64,000 bases of DNA from JALONH01 sp046329235 (GCA_046329235.1 JAXLVA010000001.1:744001-808000), one strand, 5' to 3'; positions 1 to 8,242 are shown, counted from the first letter of the stretch. Program-made: numbers and translations. Notes: generated by a model not told the origin, from the sequence alone.

Positions 1-661
1 GTGGATTTAACCCCATTAAAGCGATTTTAGGCTTCGCAATCTGGAAGTCATCCTTTAAAGAACGATACAATAAATTGATTTTAGTCAGTAATCTCTCTTT
101 AGTTAAAGTGGTACTGATTTTACTTACCGGAACGTGAGTAGTAGCTAATCCTACTTTCATCAGCGGACTCACCATCATCATCAAGTTATCATTCACTTTG
201 CAGCGCTCCGCTAAATATTCGGTATGTCCGGCAAAACGGAAACCGTCTTGTTGGATGTTCTTTTTATCAATTGGGGCAGTTACTAAAGCATGAATATTTC
301 CTGCTAAAGCATCTTCTACCGCTCTTTCCAAAGACATGAACGCCGCTCTACCGGATTCTTTGGTAGGAGTGCCCGGTGTGATTTCATAATCTTCTTCCCA
401 GCAAATAACTAAATTGATTTTCTTTGGTTGAAGTTCTTGGATGGAGCGAATGGAGTGAACAGAAAAATCTTCGTTCGGTATATTCAGTAGTTTTTTATAC
501 TTCGCAAACACTTTGTAGTTACCATAAATTACCGGTACACAAAACTTAGAAATTCTAGAATCTTGTAACGTTTTAATGATAAGCTCAGGACCTACACCAT
601 TCAAATCACCCATAGTGATTCCAATGATAGGTTTATTTTCAAAAGACGGATTTGGTGTCAT
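1..661 (-). CDS. pdxA: 4-hydroxythreonine-4-phosphate dehydrogenase (partial, C-terminus outside window)
   Basis: Reading the minus strand from an ATG at 661 gives about 220 residues starting MTPNPSFENKPIIGITMGD. The motif GITMGDLNGVGPELI and the later API-K and FAGHTEYLA segments are hallmarks of PdxA; the last contains a conserved metal-ligand histidine. PdxA oxidises 4-phosphohydroxy-L-threonine in the DXP-dependent branch of pyridoxal phosphate synthesis, in the cytoplasm. The family is about 330-360 residues, so roughly a third is missing off the left edge. A TATATTTG box on the minus strand lies about 20 nt upstream of the start. It is divergent from rsmA. Family assignment is firm; the missing part cannot be judged. 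Confidence 0.93.
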   Translation of the reverse strand, partial: MTPNPSFENKPIIGITMGDLNGVGPELIIKTLQDSRISKFCVPVIYGNYKVFAKYKKLLNIPNEDFSVHSIRSIQELQPKKINLVICWEEDYEITPGTPTKESGRAAFMSLERAVEDALAGNIHALVTAPIDKKNIQQDGFRFAGHTEYLAERCKVNDNLMMMVSPLMKVGLATTHVPVSKISTTLTKERLLTKINLLYRSLKDDFQIAKPKIALMGLNP

Positions 662-681
662 ATTTTTGTCGAAAGTGGATT

Positions 682-689
682 CAAATATA
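682..689 (-). promoter_or_regulatory. pdxA -7 promoter box
   Basis: Minus-strand TATATTTG matches the Bacteroidota -7 consensus TAnnTTTG exactly and lies about 20 nt before the pdxA ATG, giving a very short leader. No convincing -33 TTG is seen at the usual spacing, so the call rests on one box. Confidence 0.45.
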
Positions 690-804
690 ACAAAAAATAG
701 TAGTTAGCCTCTAATAGTCCTTAGCTACTAGTCATTAGTATTTAGACTACTGTCTTCTGACGGTTATAAAATTAGGATTACAATGCGAGGAATTAACAGA
801 GATG

Positions 805-965
805 TTAACGTTAAGCGATTGGGTAGCCCACCATTTTAATGGTGGGAATAATTTTTATAAATCTTTTAATTCTAGAAATGTATAGGATTTTTTAAAGTTG
901 GTTTGCCCTAAAATGAAGCGACCTCCGGGAGGAGGTCTAACTTCGAGGGAAACATAACCACTTTA
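805..965. repeat. REP-like intergenic element with two GC-rich hairpins
   Basis: In the roughly 450-bp gene-free stretch between pdxA and rsmA there are two perfect hairpins unlike the AT-rich surroundings. The first is CCCACCAT (827-834) with ATGGTGGG (839-846), loop 4 nt. The second is GACCTCC (920-926) with GGAGGTC (931-937), loop 4 nt. Neither sits directly after a gene end and neither has a clean U-run, so they are not ordinary terminators. The look is that of a dispersed REP-type palindromic module. That it is repeated elsewhere in the genome is inference; only this copy is in the window. No coding sequence is seen in 662-1117. Confidence 0.45.
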
Positions 966-1117
966 CGAAAACGAGTAAACTTTTTAACTATTAACTTAGA
1001 ATACGATAAATACGATTTTCATTGTCTTATATATTTTGTTGACGTTTGATATATATATATATACCATAACTGTGCCACTTGGTAACCGAATGCTGTGTAT
1101 TTTTTTTATCTTCGCAC

Positions 1118-1903
1118 ATGCAAGAAGATAAAGTAAGAGCCAAAAAACATTTAGGACAGCATTTTTTACGTGATTTAAATATTGCCAAAAAAATAGCCAC
1201 TTCCTTAACCGGGCATGGCGGATACACCCAAGTACTAGAAATAGGGCCGGGGATGGGCGTTCTTACCCAATTTCTTGTTGAAGAAAAGAAATATCAACTA
1301 AAAGTGATTGATATTGATAAAGAATCGATTGATTACTTACATAAGCATTTAGCATTACCTAAAGAAGATATCATTTACGGTGATTTTTTAAAAGCAGATA
1401 TCAACACTATGTTCACGGAAAAATTTGCCGTGATTGGGAATTACCCTTACAATATTTCTTCACAAATCTTCTTTACCATACTTGAACACCGCGATCAAAT
1501 TCCGGAATCGGTAGGAATGATTCAAAAAGAAGTAGCAGAAAGAATTGCTGCCAAACATGGCAATAAAACCTATGGGATTTTAAGCGTTTTACTTCAGGCA
1601 TTTTACAACATAGAATACCTGTTTACGGTACACGAACACGTGTTTCAACCTGCTCCCAAGGTGAAGTCGGCGGTGATTCGTTTGACTAGAAATGACCGTA
1701 CTTCCATGCCTTGTAAAGAGGCTGATTTCTTCAAAACGGTGAAGGCCGGATTTAATAATAGAAGAAAAACATTGCGAAATGCCTTAAAAACGCTTAATTT
1801 AGAGGGCGTTTCTATGGAAAATCCAATCTTCGACAAAAGAGCCGAGCAGCTCAGCGTGGAAGACTTTGTTGAACTAACTTGTTTAATCTTTGGAAAGCAG
1901 TAG
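1118..1903 (+). CDS. rsmA: 16S rRNA (adenine1518-N6/adenine1519-N6)-dimethyltransferase
   Basis: A 261-residue Rossmann methyltransferase of the KsgA/RsmA family. It dimethylates two adjacent adenosines in the 3'-terminal hairpin of 16S rRNA using S-adenosylmethionine during small-subunit maturation. The sequence shows KKHLGQHFL near the N-terminus, the SAM-binding EIGPGMG (residues 41-47) and the catalytic NYPY (108-111). I chose the ATG at 1118 because homologues start just before the KKHLGQHFL motif; an in-frame TTG at 1079 would add 13 unusual residues. A TATCTTCG box ends only 3 nt before this ATG, which suggests a leaderless or nearly leaderless mRNA. mgtE follows after 3 nt, so the two are probably co-transcribed. 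Confidence 0.96.
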   Translation: MQEDKVRAKKHLGQHFLRDLNIAKKIATSLTGHGGYTQVLEIGPGMGVLTQFLVEEKKYQLKVIDIDKESIDYLHKHLALPKEDIIYGDFLKADINTMFTEKFAVIGNYPYNISSQIFFTILEHRDQIPESVGMIQKEVAERIAAKHGNKTYGILSVLLQAFYNIEYLFTVHEHVFQPAPKVKSAVIRLTRNDRTSMPCKEADFFKTVKAGFNNRRKTLRNALKTLNLEGVSMENPIFDKRAEQLSVEDFVELTCLIFGKQ

Positions 1904-1906
1904 TCG

Positions 1907-3262
1907 ATGTCGTTTGAAATCACAGAAGATTTTCTGTCAGATATTCGTCAAGGAATTGAGTCCGGCGACGAAAATTTGCTGCGTAAGGCCATCATAGAAT
2001 TGCCTGAACAGGATATCTCTGCCCTAATCCAAGAATTAAACTCCGCTGATGACGCTATTTTTTGCTTGCGTCTATTACCTCAAGAAAAAGCTTCCGATGT
2101 TTTATCTGAAATCGATCCTGATTTCCGAATCAAAATATTTAAAAAATATTCTCCGAAAGACTTAGCCGGTTTTATTGATTTCATGGACTCTGATGATGCG
2201 GTGGACGTGATTAATCAATTAGATGTTCAAACAGGTGAAGAGGTGATTGGCTGGATCAGTAATGAAGAAAAAGCAGATCACATCCTAGATTTGATGCATT
2301 ATGACGAGGACTGTGCCGGTGGTTTGATGGCGAAAGAATTAATCAAAGCCAATTTAAATTGGACCATCGATCAATGTATAGAAGAGATTCGTCGTCAGAG
2401 TAAAAACGTAGATAAAATCTATAGTGTATACGTAGTTGATAATGCCGGAAAACTTTTAGGAACGGTAGGTATTAAGCGTATGCTATTATCTGATGGTGAT
2501 GTTCTTATTGCCGATATATATGATGATAAAATTATCTCTATAGAATCATATAGAACCGGAGTAGAAGTGGCTGAGCGTATGAAGAAATACGATTTGGAAA
2601 CCATTCCGGTGATTAATGTTCAAGGGAAGTTATTAGGTAGAATTACGATCGATGACGTAGTCGATTTTATTACTGAGCAAGCCGACCAAGAACGTCAGAT
2701 GATGGCCGGTATCTCGGATGATACGGATGAAGATGACTCTGTATGGATACTTGCTAAATCGCGTTTGCCGTGGTTGATAGTAGGAATCATGGGAGGAATA
2801 CTTGGAGCACAATTTATTGGTTTATTTGAAGGCTTTATTCAAAAAGTAACAGCCATGGCTTTCTTTATACCACTCATCACTGCTACCGGAGGAAATGTGG
2901 GTATTCAAACCTCTTCCATGGTGGTACAATCTTTGGCGCGTGACTCAGCGTATGATGGGTTAGAATTCAAACGATTCCTAAAAGGCTTTTCTGTATCCTT
3001 AGTGAATGGAATTGCGATAGCCGGTTTGGTATTTGTGTTTAATTATTTTCTTCAAGATGATGTTACTTTAGCTGTTATAGTTTCGGTAGCCTTATTAAGT
3101 GTCGTATTAATATCATCCTTCATGGGAACTATTACGCCATTGATTTTACATCGCTTTGGTGTGAATCCTGCTTTAGCGGCAGGTCCGTTTATCACTACAG
3201 CCAATGATCTATTAGGTATTGGGATTTATTTTGGTGTAGCTTACATGTTATATACCTTCTAA
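1907..3262 (+). CDS. mgtE: magnesium transporter MgtE
   Basis: A 451-residue Mg2+ channel/transporter of the inner membrane. It has the full MgtE order: an N-terminal MgtE-N helical domain (about 1-125), two CBS domains (about 135-255) that sense cytoplasmic Mg2+, then about five membrane helices from residue 290 on. The pore signature PLITATGGNVGIQTS is present. Length is normal for the family. It starts 3 nt after rsmA and the next gene begins 4 nt after its stop, so rsmA-mgtE-dehydrogenase look like one transcript. Nothing is missing. Confidence 0.95.
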   Translation: MSFEITEDFLSDIRQGIESGDENLLRKAIIELPEQDISALIQELNSADDAIFCLRLLPQEKASDVLSEIDPDFRIKIFKKYSPKDLAGFIDFMDSDDAVDVINQLDVQTGEEVIGWISNEEKADHILDLMHYDEDCAGGLMAKELIKANLNWTIDQCIEEIRRQSKNVDKIYSVYVVDNAGKLLGTVGIKRMLLSDGDVLIADIYDDKIISIESYRTGVEVAERMKKYDLETIPVINVQGKLLGRITIDDVVDFITEQADQERQMMAGISDDTDEDDSVWILAKSRLPWLIVGIMGGILGAQFIGLFEGFIQKVTAMAFFIPLITATGGNVGIQTSSMVVQSLARDSAYDGLEFKRFLKGFSVSLVNGIAIAGLVFVFNYFLQDDVTLAVIVSVALLSVVLISSFMGTITPLILHRFGVNPALAAGPFITTANDLLGIGIYFGVAYMLYTF

Positions 3263-3266
3263 GCCT

Positions 3267-4205
3267 ATGAAGTGTATTATAGTAGATGACGTACATGCTG
3301 TTTTGTTTTCTTACTTAAAGGAAGCCAATATTGATTATGATTATATGCCGGAGATTTCCGCATCAGAAGCCATCGAGAAAGTGAAAGATTATGATGGTTT
3401 AGTAATTCGAAGTAAATTCAAAGTAACCGCTGAACATATTGAACAATGGCCGAAGTTGAAGTTTATCGCGAGAGCCGGTGCCGGACTAGATAATATCGAC
3501 GAAGAAGCTGTAAGAGCTAAAGGTGTGAAGTTGATTCATGCGGCTCAAGGAAATATGGATGCGGTAGCAGAACATACCGTAGGATTAATCTTAGCTTTAT
3601 TAAATAATATTGTTCGCTCGGACAAACAGGTTCGAAGCGGAGTGTGGGAAAGAGAAGGGAACAGAGGGTATGAATTAAGTTCCATGACTGTTGGTATCAT
3701 TGGTTTTGGTAACATGGGCAGAGAAACAGCCCACCGATTACAATCTTTTGGTTGTACCATCTTAAGTTATGATAAATACAAAAGAGGTTACGGTGATAAA
3801 AGTGTAACAGAAGTTCGTTCAAATGTGATTAAAAAAGAATGTGACATCATCAGTTTACATATTCCGCTTACCGGTGAAAACAAGTTTTGGTTTAACCGAA
3901 AGTTTATGGAAGAAATGCAAAAACCTTTTTGGTTAATTAATACCGCTAGAGGTGAAGTTATCAGTTTTGAGGATTTGGTTTGGGGATTAGAATCCGGAAA
4001 AATTAGAGGAGCAGCTTTAGATGTATTGGAAAATGAAAAGCTAGCCACTTTAAGTCCATCTCAAAGATTGAATTTTGAGAAATTGACCCAAATGGATAAT
4101 GTAATTTTTACACCTCACGTGGCCGGATGGACGTTTGAGTCTTACGATAAAATTAGTAAGGTAATAGGTGAAAAATTACTACACTGGTCAAAACCAACAA
4201 TTTAA
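3267..4205 (+). CDS. D-2-hydroxyacid dehydrogenase (phosphoglycerate dehydrogenase-like)
   Basis: A 312-residue NAD-dependent dehydrogenase of the D-isomer-specific 2-hydroxyacid family. Visible are the Rossmann loop GFGNMG (about 145-150), NTARGE (containing the substrate-binding arginine) and the FTPHVAGWT segment with the catalytic histidine near the C-terminus. A short-form SerA acting on 3-phosphoglycerate in serine synthesis is the likeliest role, because Bacteroidota SerA proteins are commonly of this length and lack the ACT domain. The substrate cannot be fixed from sequence alone, and a glyoxylate/hydroxypyruvate reductase is possible. It is the last gene of the rsmA-mgtE group; the greA promoter lies in the gap after it. 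Confidence 0.85.
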   Translation: MKCIIVDDVHAVLFSYLKEANIDYDYMPEISASEAIEKVKDYDGLVIRSKFKVTAEHIEQWPKLKFIARAGAGLDNIDEEAVRAKGVKLIHAAQGNMDAVAEHTVGLILALLNNIVRSDKQVRSGVWEREGNRGYELSSMTVGIIGFGNMGRETAHRLQSFGCTILSYDKYKRGYGDKSVTEVRSNVIKKECDIISLHIPLTGENKFWFNRKFMEEMQKPFWLINTARGEVISFEDLVWGLESGKIRGAALDVLENEKLATLSPSQRLNFEKLTQMDNVIFTPHVAGWTFESYDKISKVIGEKLLHWSKPTI

Positions 4206-4226
4206 TAGACAGAGGGTTTCTGTGTA

Positions 4227-4257
4227 TTGGAAAACTAATCCGTTCTGAGTATATTTG
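4227..4257 (+). promoter_or_regulatory. greA promoter (TTG - 20 nt - TATATTTG)
   Basis: TTG at 4227-4229 and TATATTTG at 4250-4257, 20 nt apart, match the Bacteroidota housekeeping promoter (-33 TTTG/-7 TAnnTTTG). Transcription should begin around 4261, exactly at the foot of the leader hairpin. Confidence 0.7.
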
Positions 4258-4260
4258 TAG

Positions 4261-4291
4261 AAACGGTCCGTGCAACAGAGACCGTTTTTTT
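4261..4291 (+). terminator. terminator-like hairpin at the 5' end of the greA leader
   Basis: AAACGGTC (4261-4268) pairs perfectly with GACCGTTT (4280-4287), 11-nt loop, followed by a further T-run to 4291. Being 56 nt past the upstream stop it could terminate that transcript. It also lies downstream of the greA promoter, so the greA mRNA itself must pass through it: a candidate attenuator or source of a short leader RNA. Confidence 0.7.
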
Positions 4292-4325
4292 ATTTTATAT
4301 AATCGTTGCTAAAAGAATTAAGTTT

Positions 4326-4799
4326 ATGTCAAAGGTGAATTATTACACGGCTGAAGGTTTGCAAAAGTTAAAAGACGAATTAGCCGAACTGAAGACAAAG
4401 GGTAGAGCAGATATGGCTCGTCAGATTGCAGAAGCTCGCGATAAAGGGGATTTGAGCGAGAATGCTGAATATGACGCAGCTAAGGATGCACAAGGCCTGT
4501 TAGAATTGAAAATTTCAAAATTGGAAGATACAGTAGCGAACGCTCGTGTGATTGATCAAAGCATGCTTGATGATTCTAAAGTATCTATTCTTTCCAAAGT
4601 AAAAATCCAGAATAAGAAAAACGGTCAAACGGTAACCTATACATTAGTGGCGGAAGAAGAAGCGGATTTAAAAGCCGGTAAAATTTCGTTGAAATCACCT
4701 ATTGGTAAAGCTTTACTTGGTAAAGTTGTAGGTGATGTGGTATTGGTAGATGTACCTGCCGGTAAATTAGAATTTGAAGTTTTAGAAATTAGCATCTAA
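4326..4799 (+). CDS. greA: transcription elongation factor GreA
   Basis: A 157-residue GreA. The factor inserts its coiled coil into the RNA polymerase secondary channel and stimulates cleavage of backtracked RNA. The N-terminal coiled coil (about 1-75) carries the acidic tip GDLSENAEYD, with D42 and E45 as the expected Mg2+-coordinating pair. The C-terminal FKBP-like domain (about 80-157) includes the SPIGKALLGK motif. Length is standard. It has its own promoter and a hairpin-bearing leader, and is followed after 5 nt by the HIT gene, so the two form a short operon ending at the terminator at 5221. Confidence 0.97.
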   Translation: MSKVNYYTAEGLQKLKDELAELKTKGRADMARQIAEARDKGDLSENAEYDAAKDAQGLLELKISKLEDTVANARVIDQSMLDDSKVSILSKVKIQNKKNGQTVTYTLVAEEEADLKAGKISLKSPIGKALLGKVVGDVVLVDVPAGKLEFEVLEISI

Positions 4800-4804
4800 T
4801 CCGG

Positions 4805-5200
4805 ATGGCAAGTATATTTTCTAAAATCATAGCAGGAGAGATACCTGCGTATAAAATAGCCGAGAACGATAAATTCTTGGCTTTTTTGGATGTATTTCCA
4901 TTAGTACACGGACACACTTTAGTTATCCCTAAACAAGAAATCGATTATATCTTCGATATAGATGATGCGATGTTGGCAGAGATGATGGTGTTTTCTAAGC
5001 AAGTAGCTAAAGCTGTAAAAGTAGCTATTCCTTGTAAACGTATTGGTGTTGCGGTGATTGGTTTAGAAGTGCCACATGCGCATATTCATTTAGTTCCAAT
5101 GCAAACAGTGAATGACATCAATTTCACTCAGCCTAAAATCAAGCCTACACCGGAAGAATTGAAGGCAGTGCAAGAGAAAATTGTAGCTTGTTATAAATAG
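4805..5200 (+). CDS. HIT family protein
   Basis: A 131-residue histidine-triad protein. The catalytic HxHxH motif is H91-A-H-I-H95 followed by LVP, and the N-terminus IFSKIIAGEIPAYKI is typical of the HINT/HIT hydrolase branch. These proteins hydrolyse purine nucleotide phosphoramidates or related adenylated substrates; the physiological substrate here is unknown. It lies 5 nt after greA and shares its transcript. Its stop codon TAG begins the sequence TAGTATTTAG, the same heptamer that forms long arrays elsewhere in the window. Confidence 0.92.
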   Translation: MASIFSKIIAGEIPAYKIAENDKFLAFLDVFPLVHGHTLVIPKQEIDYIFDIDDAMLAEMMVFSKQVAKAVKVAIPCKRIGVAVIGLEVPHAHIHLVPMQTVNDINFTQPKIKPTPEELKAVQEKIVACYK

Positions 5201-5220
5201 TATTTAGACTTTCCAAAATA

Positions 5221-5256
5221 AAAAAGAGTCGATGAGGTTTTTCATCGACTCTTTTT
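5221..5256 (+). terminator. Rho-independent terminator of the greA-HIT operon
   Basis: AAAAAGAGTCGATGA (5221-5235) pairs with TCATCGACTC plus its following T-run (5242-5256). The hairpin is strong and flanked by A- and T-runs, so it can also serve ruvC transcripts arriving from the other strand. Confidence 0.92.
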
Positions 5257-5264
5257 TATTTTAT

Positions 5265-5330
5265 CTAAATACTAAATACTAAATACTAAATACTAAATAC
5301 TAAATACTAAATACTAAATACTAAATACTA
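5265..5330. repeat. tandem heptamer array (ACTAAAT)n, about 9 copies
   Basis: About nine perfect copies of a 7-bp unit, reading ACTAAAT on the plus strand and TAGTATT on the minus strand. The ruvC stop codon (5328-5330) is the first TAG of the array, so the gene runs directly into it. Because 7 is not a multiple of 3, the array puts stops in all six frames. The same unit in the same gene-relative orientation recurs at 17842-18024. Confidence 0.97.
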
Positions 5331-5885
5331 CTTCACTCTTCCGGGATTATCTTTAATAAATGAACCCCAGCCACCGGTTGTTTTTTTACCAGTATCACCT
5401 TTTTGGAAATAGTGGCATACTGCTACTCCTAAAGCATCCGTTGCATCTAGCAATTTAGGTGCTTCAAAGTGAAAAATAGTACCCAACATGGCAGCTACTT
5501 GTTCTTTAGATGCATTTCCATTACCGGTAACTGATTGTTTTATCTTTTTAGGAGCATATTCAAAAATAGGTACTTCACGACTGATGGCAGCTGCTATAGC
5601 TACACCTTGAGCTCGTCCTAACTTCAGCATTGATTGTACATTTTCTCCGAAAAAAGGGGCTTCAATGGCCATTTCATCCGGATGGAACTCCTCTATAATC
5701 TGACTTATTCTCTCAAAGATTTTATGTAACTTTATTGCATGGTCCTTATACTTGCTTAAGTGTATGACACCAAATTGAAGTAGACTCAATTGGTTCCCTT
5801 TGACAAGTATGACACCATACCCCATAACAGTTGTTCCGGGATCCACTCCTAATATGATTCTTTCTTTGGGAGTATTATTAGTCAT
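5328..5885 (-). CDS. ruvC: crossover junction endodeoxyribonuclease RuvC
   Basis: A 185-residue Holliday junction resolvase. The RNase H-fold active site is visible: D15 in ILGVDPGTT, E75 in AIEAPFF, and D147 and D150 in LLDATDALGVA. RuvC cuts junctions symmetrically with RuvAB during recombinational repair. The C-terminus has a short non-conserved tail ending at the first TAG of the heptamer array. It is divergent from the membrane gene at 5906 with only 20 bp between the starts, so the two promoters must overlap into each other's coding ends. Confidence 0.96.
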   Translation of the reverse strand: MTNNTPKERIILGVDPGTTVMGYGVILVKGNQLSLLQFGVIHLSKYKDHAIKLHKIFERISQIIEEFHPDEMAIEAPFFGENVQSMLKLGRAQGVAIAAAISREVPIFEYAPKKIKQSVTGNGNASKEQVAAMLGTIFHFEAPKLLDATDALGVAVCHYFQKGDTGKKTTGGWGSFIKDNPGRVK

Positions 5886-5905
5886 AGTGCAATTTATATC
5901 TTTTC

Positions 5906-6862
5906 GTGAAATTATTCCTTACTAAGCGCTACTTATACTTAACGATAAAATGGGTTGGATTCTTTCTAGCTATTCTTTTTTTGTGGTATAAACTACAGCA
6001 ACAAGAAGCTTGGTGGTTGATTGCTAAAAATGGATTGTATACTCATGGCTTCCTCTACCTTTTGTTGGTATTATTCTTAGGAATGTTTGTTCAGTATTCG
6101 ATGGAAGCTTATAAATGGAAGTTAATGGTAAATGTTAAATATCCGATTACTTTGTTGGATGCTATCAAGGCAACTTTTCAAGGATCGGCTTTTGCTTTTG
6201 TTACCCCACATGGAATAGGTGATTATTATGGAAGATTAATGATTCTTCCAGACGAAGTACAATCGCAAGCTATTGCGTCTACAGCGGTGAGTAGATGGAT
6301 GCAGTTAATAGTTACGGCCTTGTTTGGATTACTAGTCATACCTTTTACCTGGTGGAGTGATACCGATATTGATATAGTAGCTAAAGTAATGTATTGGGTT
6401 TTTAGCATAGGAATAATAGGAGTATTGTATTTCTGCTGGATCAAAATTGGTTCGTTAAAACAGTGGTTAGACACCACATTTTTGAAACCATATACAAGTC
6501 CTGTACTTCAAGATTTACAGTCGTTTTCAAAACCATTATTAATACATATTTTAGGTTGGTCTGGACTACGTTACATTGTCTTCTCATTACAATTTGCTCT
6601 GAGTTTGTATTTTTTTGGAATTAAAGCACCTTGGTATATTTTAGCAGAGGGGATTATCCTTGTTTATATGGCTAAGTCGGTTTTTCCTACCTTCTTAGAT
6701 TTAGGAGTAAGGGAGCTTACTGCTGTCTTTTTCTTTAGTTCCTACGGTTATGATTCTACATTAATCATGTTAGCAGGTTTGACCATTTGGTTGGTAAATA
6801 TGGTAAGTCCGGCAGTTATAGGGTGGTTATGGATACTAGTACGACCTAAAGAAGTGGTATGA
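5906..6862 (+). CDS. lysylphosphatidylglycerol synthase/flippase-like integral membrane protein (UPF0104 type)
   Basis: A 318-residue protein with about eight hydrophobic helices and the pattern of the lysylphosphatidylglycerol synthase transmembrane/flippase-like family (AglD/YbhN type). The segment TFQGSAFAFVTPHGIGDYYGR and the late LDLGVRELTAVFFFSSYGY are the recognisable family blocks. There is no catalytic synthase domain, so it is probably a lipid or glycolipid flippase-like accessory. The start is GTG; no ATG is available in frame. The glycosyltransferase that follows overlaps it by 4 bp (ATGA type), which suggests they act on the same lipid-linked product. Confidence 0.8.
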   Translation: MKLFLTKRYLYLTIKWVGFFLAILFLWYKLQQQEAWWLIAKNGLYTHGFLYLLLVLFLGMFVQYSMEAYKWKLMVNVKYPITLLDAIKATFQGSAFAFVTPHGIGDYYGRLMILPDEVQSQAIASTAVSRWMQLIVTALFGLLVIPFTWWSDTDIDIVAKVMYWVFSIGIIGVLYFCWIKIGSLKQWLDTTFLKPYTSPVLQDLQSFSKPLLIHILGWSGLRYIVFSLQFALSLYFFGIKAPWYILAEGIILVYMAKSVFPTFLDLGVRELTAVFFFSSYGYDSTLIMLAGLTIWLVNMVSPAVIGWLWILVRPKEVV

Positions 6863-7995
6863 TGACACTCATTTTTATATCTATTGGTATTATCAGTTAT
6901 TCCCTCTTCATCATATGTATGTTGTTAGGATGGTTTCGAAATGTTCAGTATTATGAATCGGTACCGGCTCCCGCTATTTATCCATCTGTAACTGTAATTG
7001 TAGCCTTGCGCAATGAAGAACGTCGGGTAGATACTTTATTACAATGTTTAGTTACTCAAAATTATCCGAACCATTTATTGAAAATAATCTGTATTGATGA
7101 TAATAGTACAGATAACACAGTTGCGAAACTAGACACATGGGTTCATCGATATGATTTTGTACATCGTGCAGAACCTTCCGCTAGATGGAGTCATTACAAA
7201 GGGAAAAAACGATTATTACAAAGTGCGATCGATCAGGTAACGACGGAGTGGGTGGTAACTACGGATGCAGATTGCGAGATGGGGCCTGATTGGCTTACCA
7301 GTTTATTAAAAACATATAAGTTGAAAGAAGTTATTTCCGGACCGGTAGCCTTTACGTCAAATGGAACGATCTTTCAACAGGCACAACAGTTGGAGTTTTC
7401 GAGTTTAGTAGGGGTTGGATTATCCTGTATCGGGTTAAAGAAACCATTAATGTGTAATGGAGCAAATTTAGCTTTTAGTAAAACTGCATTTGATGCAGTT
7501 AACGGATACGAAGGGAATGAAATGATAGCCAGTGGAGATGATGAATTCTTAATGCATAAGATTCAACATCAATTTCCGGGGAAAGTTGGAGCAGCCTTGA
7601 GTGAAAATTCGATAGTACGTACAGCTCCGAATGAAACTTGGAAACAATTTTATCACCAGAGAAAACGATGGGCAGGGAAATGGGGGAAGTATCAATTGAC
7701 CTATGTTAACTTATTGGCCTTGTGGGTGTTTGTTTATCAGTTAATGTTACTTTGTAGCATTCCATTGTATGTTTTGGGATGGTGGAGTAGTGAATTAGTT
7801 TTTAGTTTATGGATGGTTAGAGTCTTTTGGGACTTTTTTTATCTACAAATAGTCTCCGGCTTTTTGTCCATCAAGTTTAATATTGTTATTTTTATAGGAA
7901 TAGTGGTACTCTATCCATGGTATGCTGTGTGGTTTGGGCTCGTTGCTCGCCAAGGGGGCTATCAATGGAAAGGCAGAAATATTCATAATGAGTGA
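6859..7995 (+). CDS. membrane-anchored family 2 glycosyltransferase
   Basis: A 378-residue GT-A fold enzyme with an N-terminal membrane helix (about 3-22), a cytoplasmic catalytic domain and about three C-terminal helices. Family motifs: VIVALRNEE at the start, DDNSTDNT, the TTDADCEM metal-binding DxD, and the HQRKRWAGKW block matching the processive-type Q/RxxRW. The acceptor is unknown; the neighbours point to envelope polysaccharide or glycolipid. It overlaps the upstream flippase-like gene by 4 bp and the downstream small gene by 8 bp, so the three are translationally coupled. A second GT2 of similar layout lies at 15324. Confidence 0.88.
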   Translation: MMTLIFISIGIISYSLFIICMLLGWFRNVQYYESVPAPAIYPSVTVIVALRNEERRVDTLLQCLVTQNYPNHLLKIICIDDNSTDNTVAKLDTWVHRYDFVHRAEPSARWSHYKGKKRLLQSAIDQVTTEWVVTTDADCEMGPDWLTSLLKTYKLKEVISGPVAFTSNGTIFQQAQQLEFSSLVGVGLSCIGLKKPLMCNGANLAFSKTAFDAVNGYEGNEMIASGDDEFLMHKIQHQFPGKVGAALSENSIVRTAPNETWKQFYHQRKRWAGKWGKYQLTYVNLLALWVFVYQLMLLCSIPLYVLGWWSSELVFSLWMVRVFWDFFYLQIVSGFLSIKFNIVIFIGIVVLYPWYAVWFGLVARQGGYQWKGRNIHNE

Positions 7996-8242
7996 TTTAG
8001 AATTTGATATTTTAGACCAGCTTTATTTTGTCATCGGTTTGGAAGAACTATCCAAAGAAATGCAAATGAGTTCAGAAGACTTATGGCCTTCACTCCGAAA
8101 CATGATTGAAAAGGAGTGGGTGAAAGTAATGCTGTACCAAAGTGATGAAGAAGTAGAGTTATCGAAAGTGTCAACGGCTAGTTTAAATCAATATGTATTT
8201 CTTGCAACCAAAAAAGGTTTGTTAGCGCACAATAGCAAATGA
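7988..8242 (+). CDS. small hypothetical protein, possibly winged-helix
   Basis: An 84-residue acidic protein beginning MSDLEFDILDQLYFVIG. An in-frame ATG at 7988, overlapping the glycosyltransferase stop, is the natural start. The pattern of three short helices followed by a beta hairpin and a C-terminal TKKGLLAH resembles small transcriptional-regulator-like winged helices, but no domain is certain. It is translationally coupled on both sides, with the next gene starting at 8239. I do not recognise a function. Confidence 0.7.
   Translation: MSDLEFDILDQLYFVIGLEELSKEMQMSSEDLWPSLRNMIEKEWVKVMLYQSDEEVELSKVSTASLNQYVFLATKKGLLAHNSK

Noticed and set aside
1027..1227. Minus-strand small open frame over the rsmA start
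   Set aside because: Overlaps the rsmA promoter and conserved N-terminus; Cys/Lys-rich translation of AT-rich DNA without similarity.
4261..4291. Riboswitch in the greA leader
   Set aside because: Only one simple hairpin is present in a roughly 65-nt leader; there is no room for, or signature of, a ligand-binding aptamer. A terminator/attenuator explains it better.
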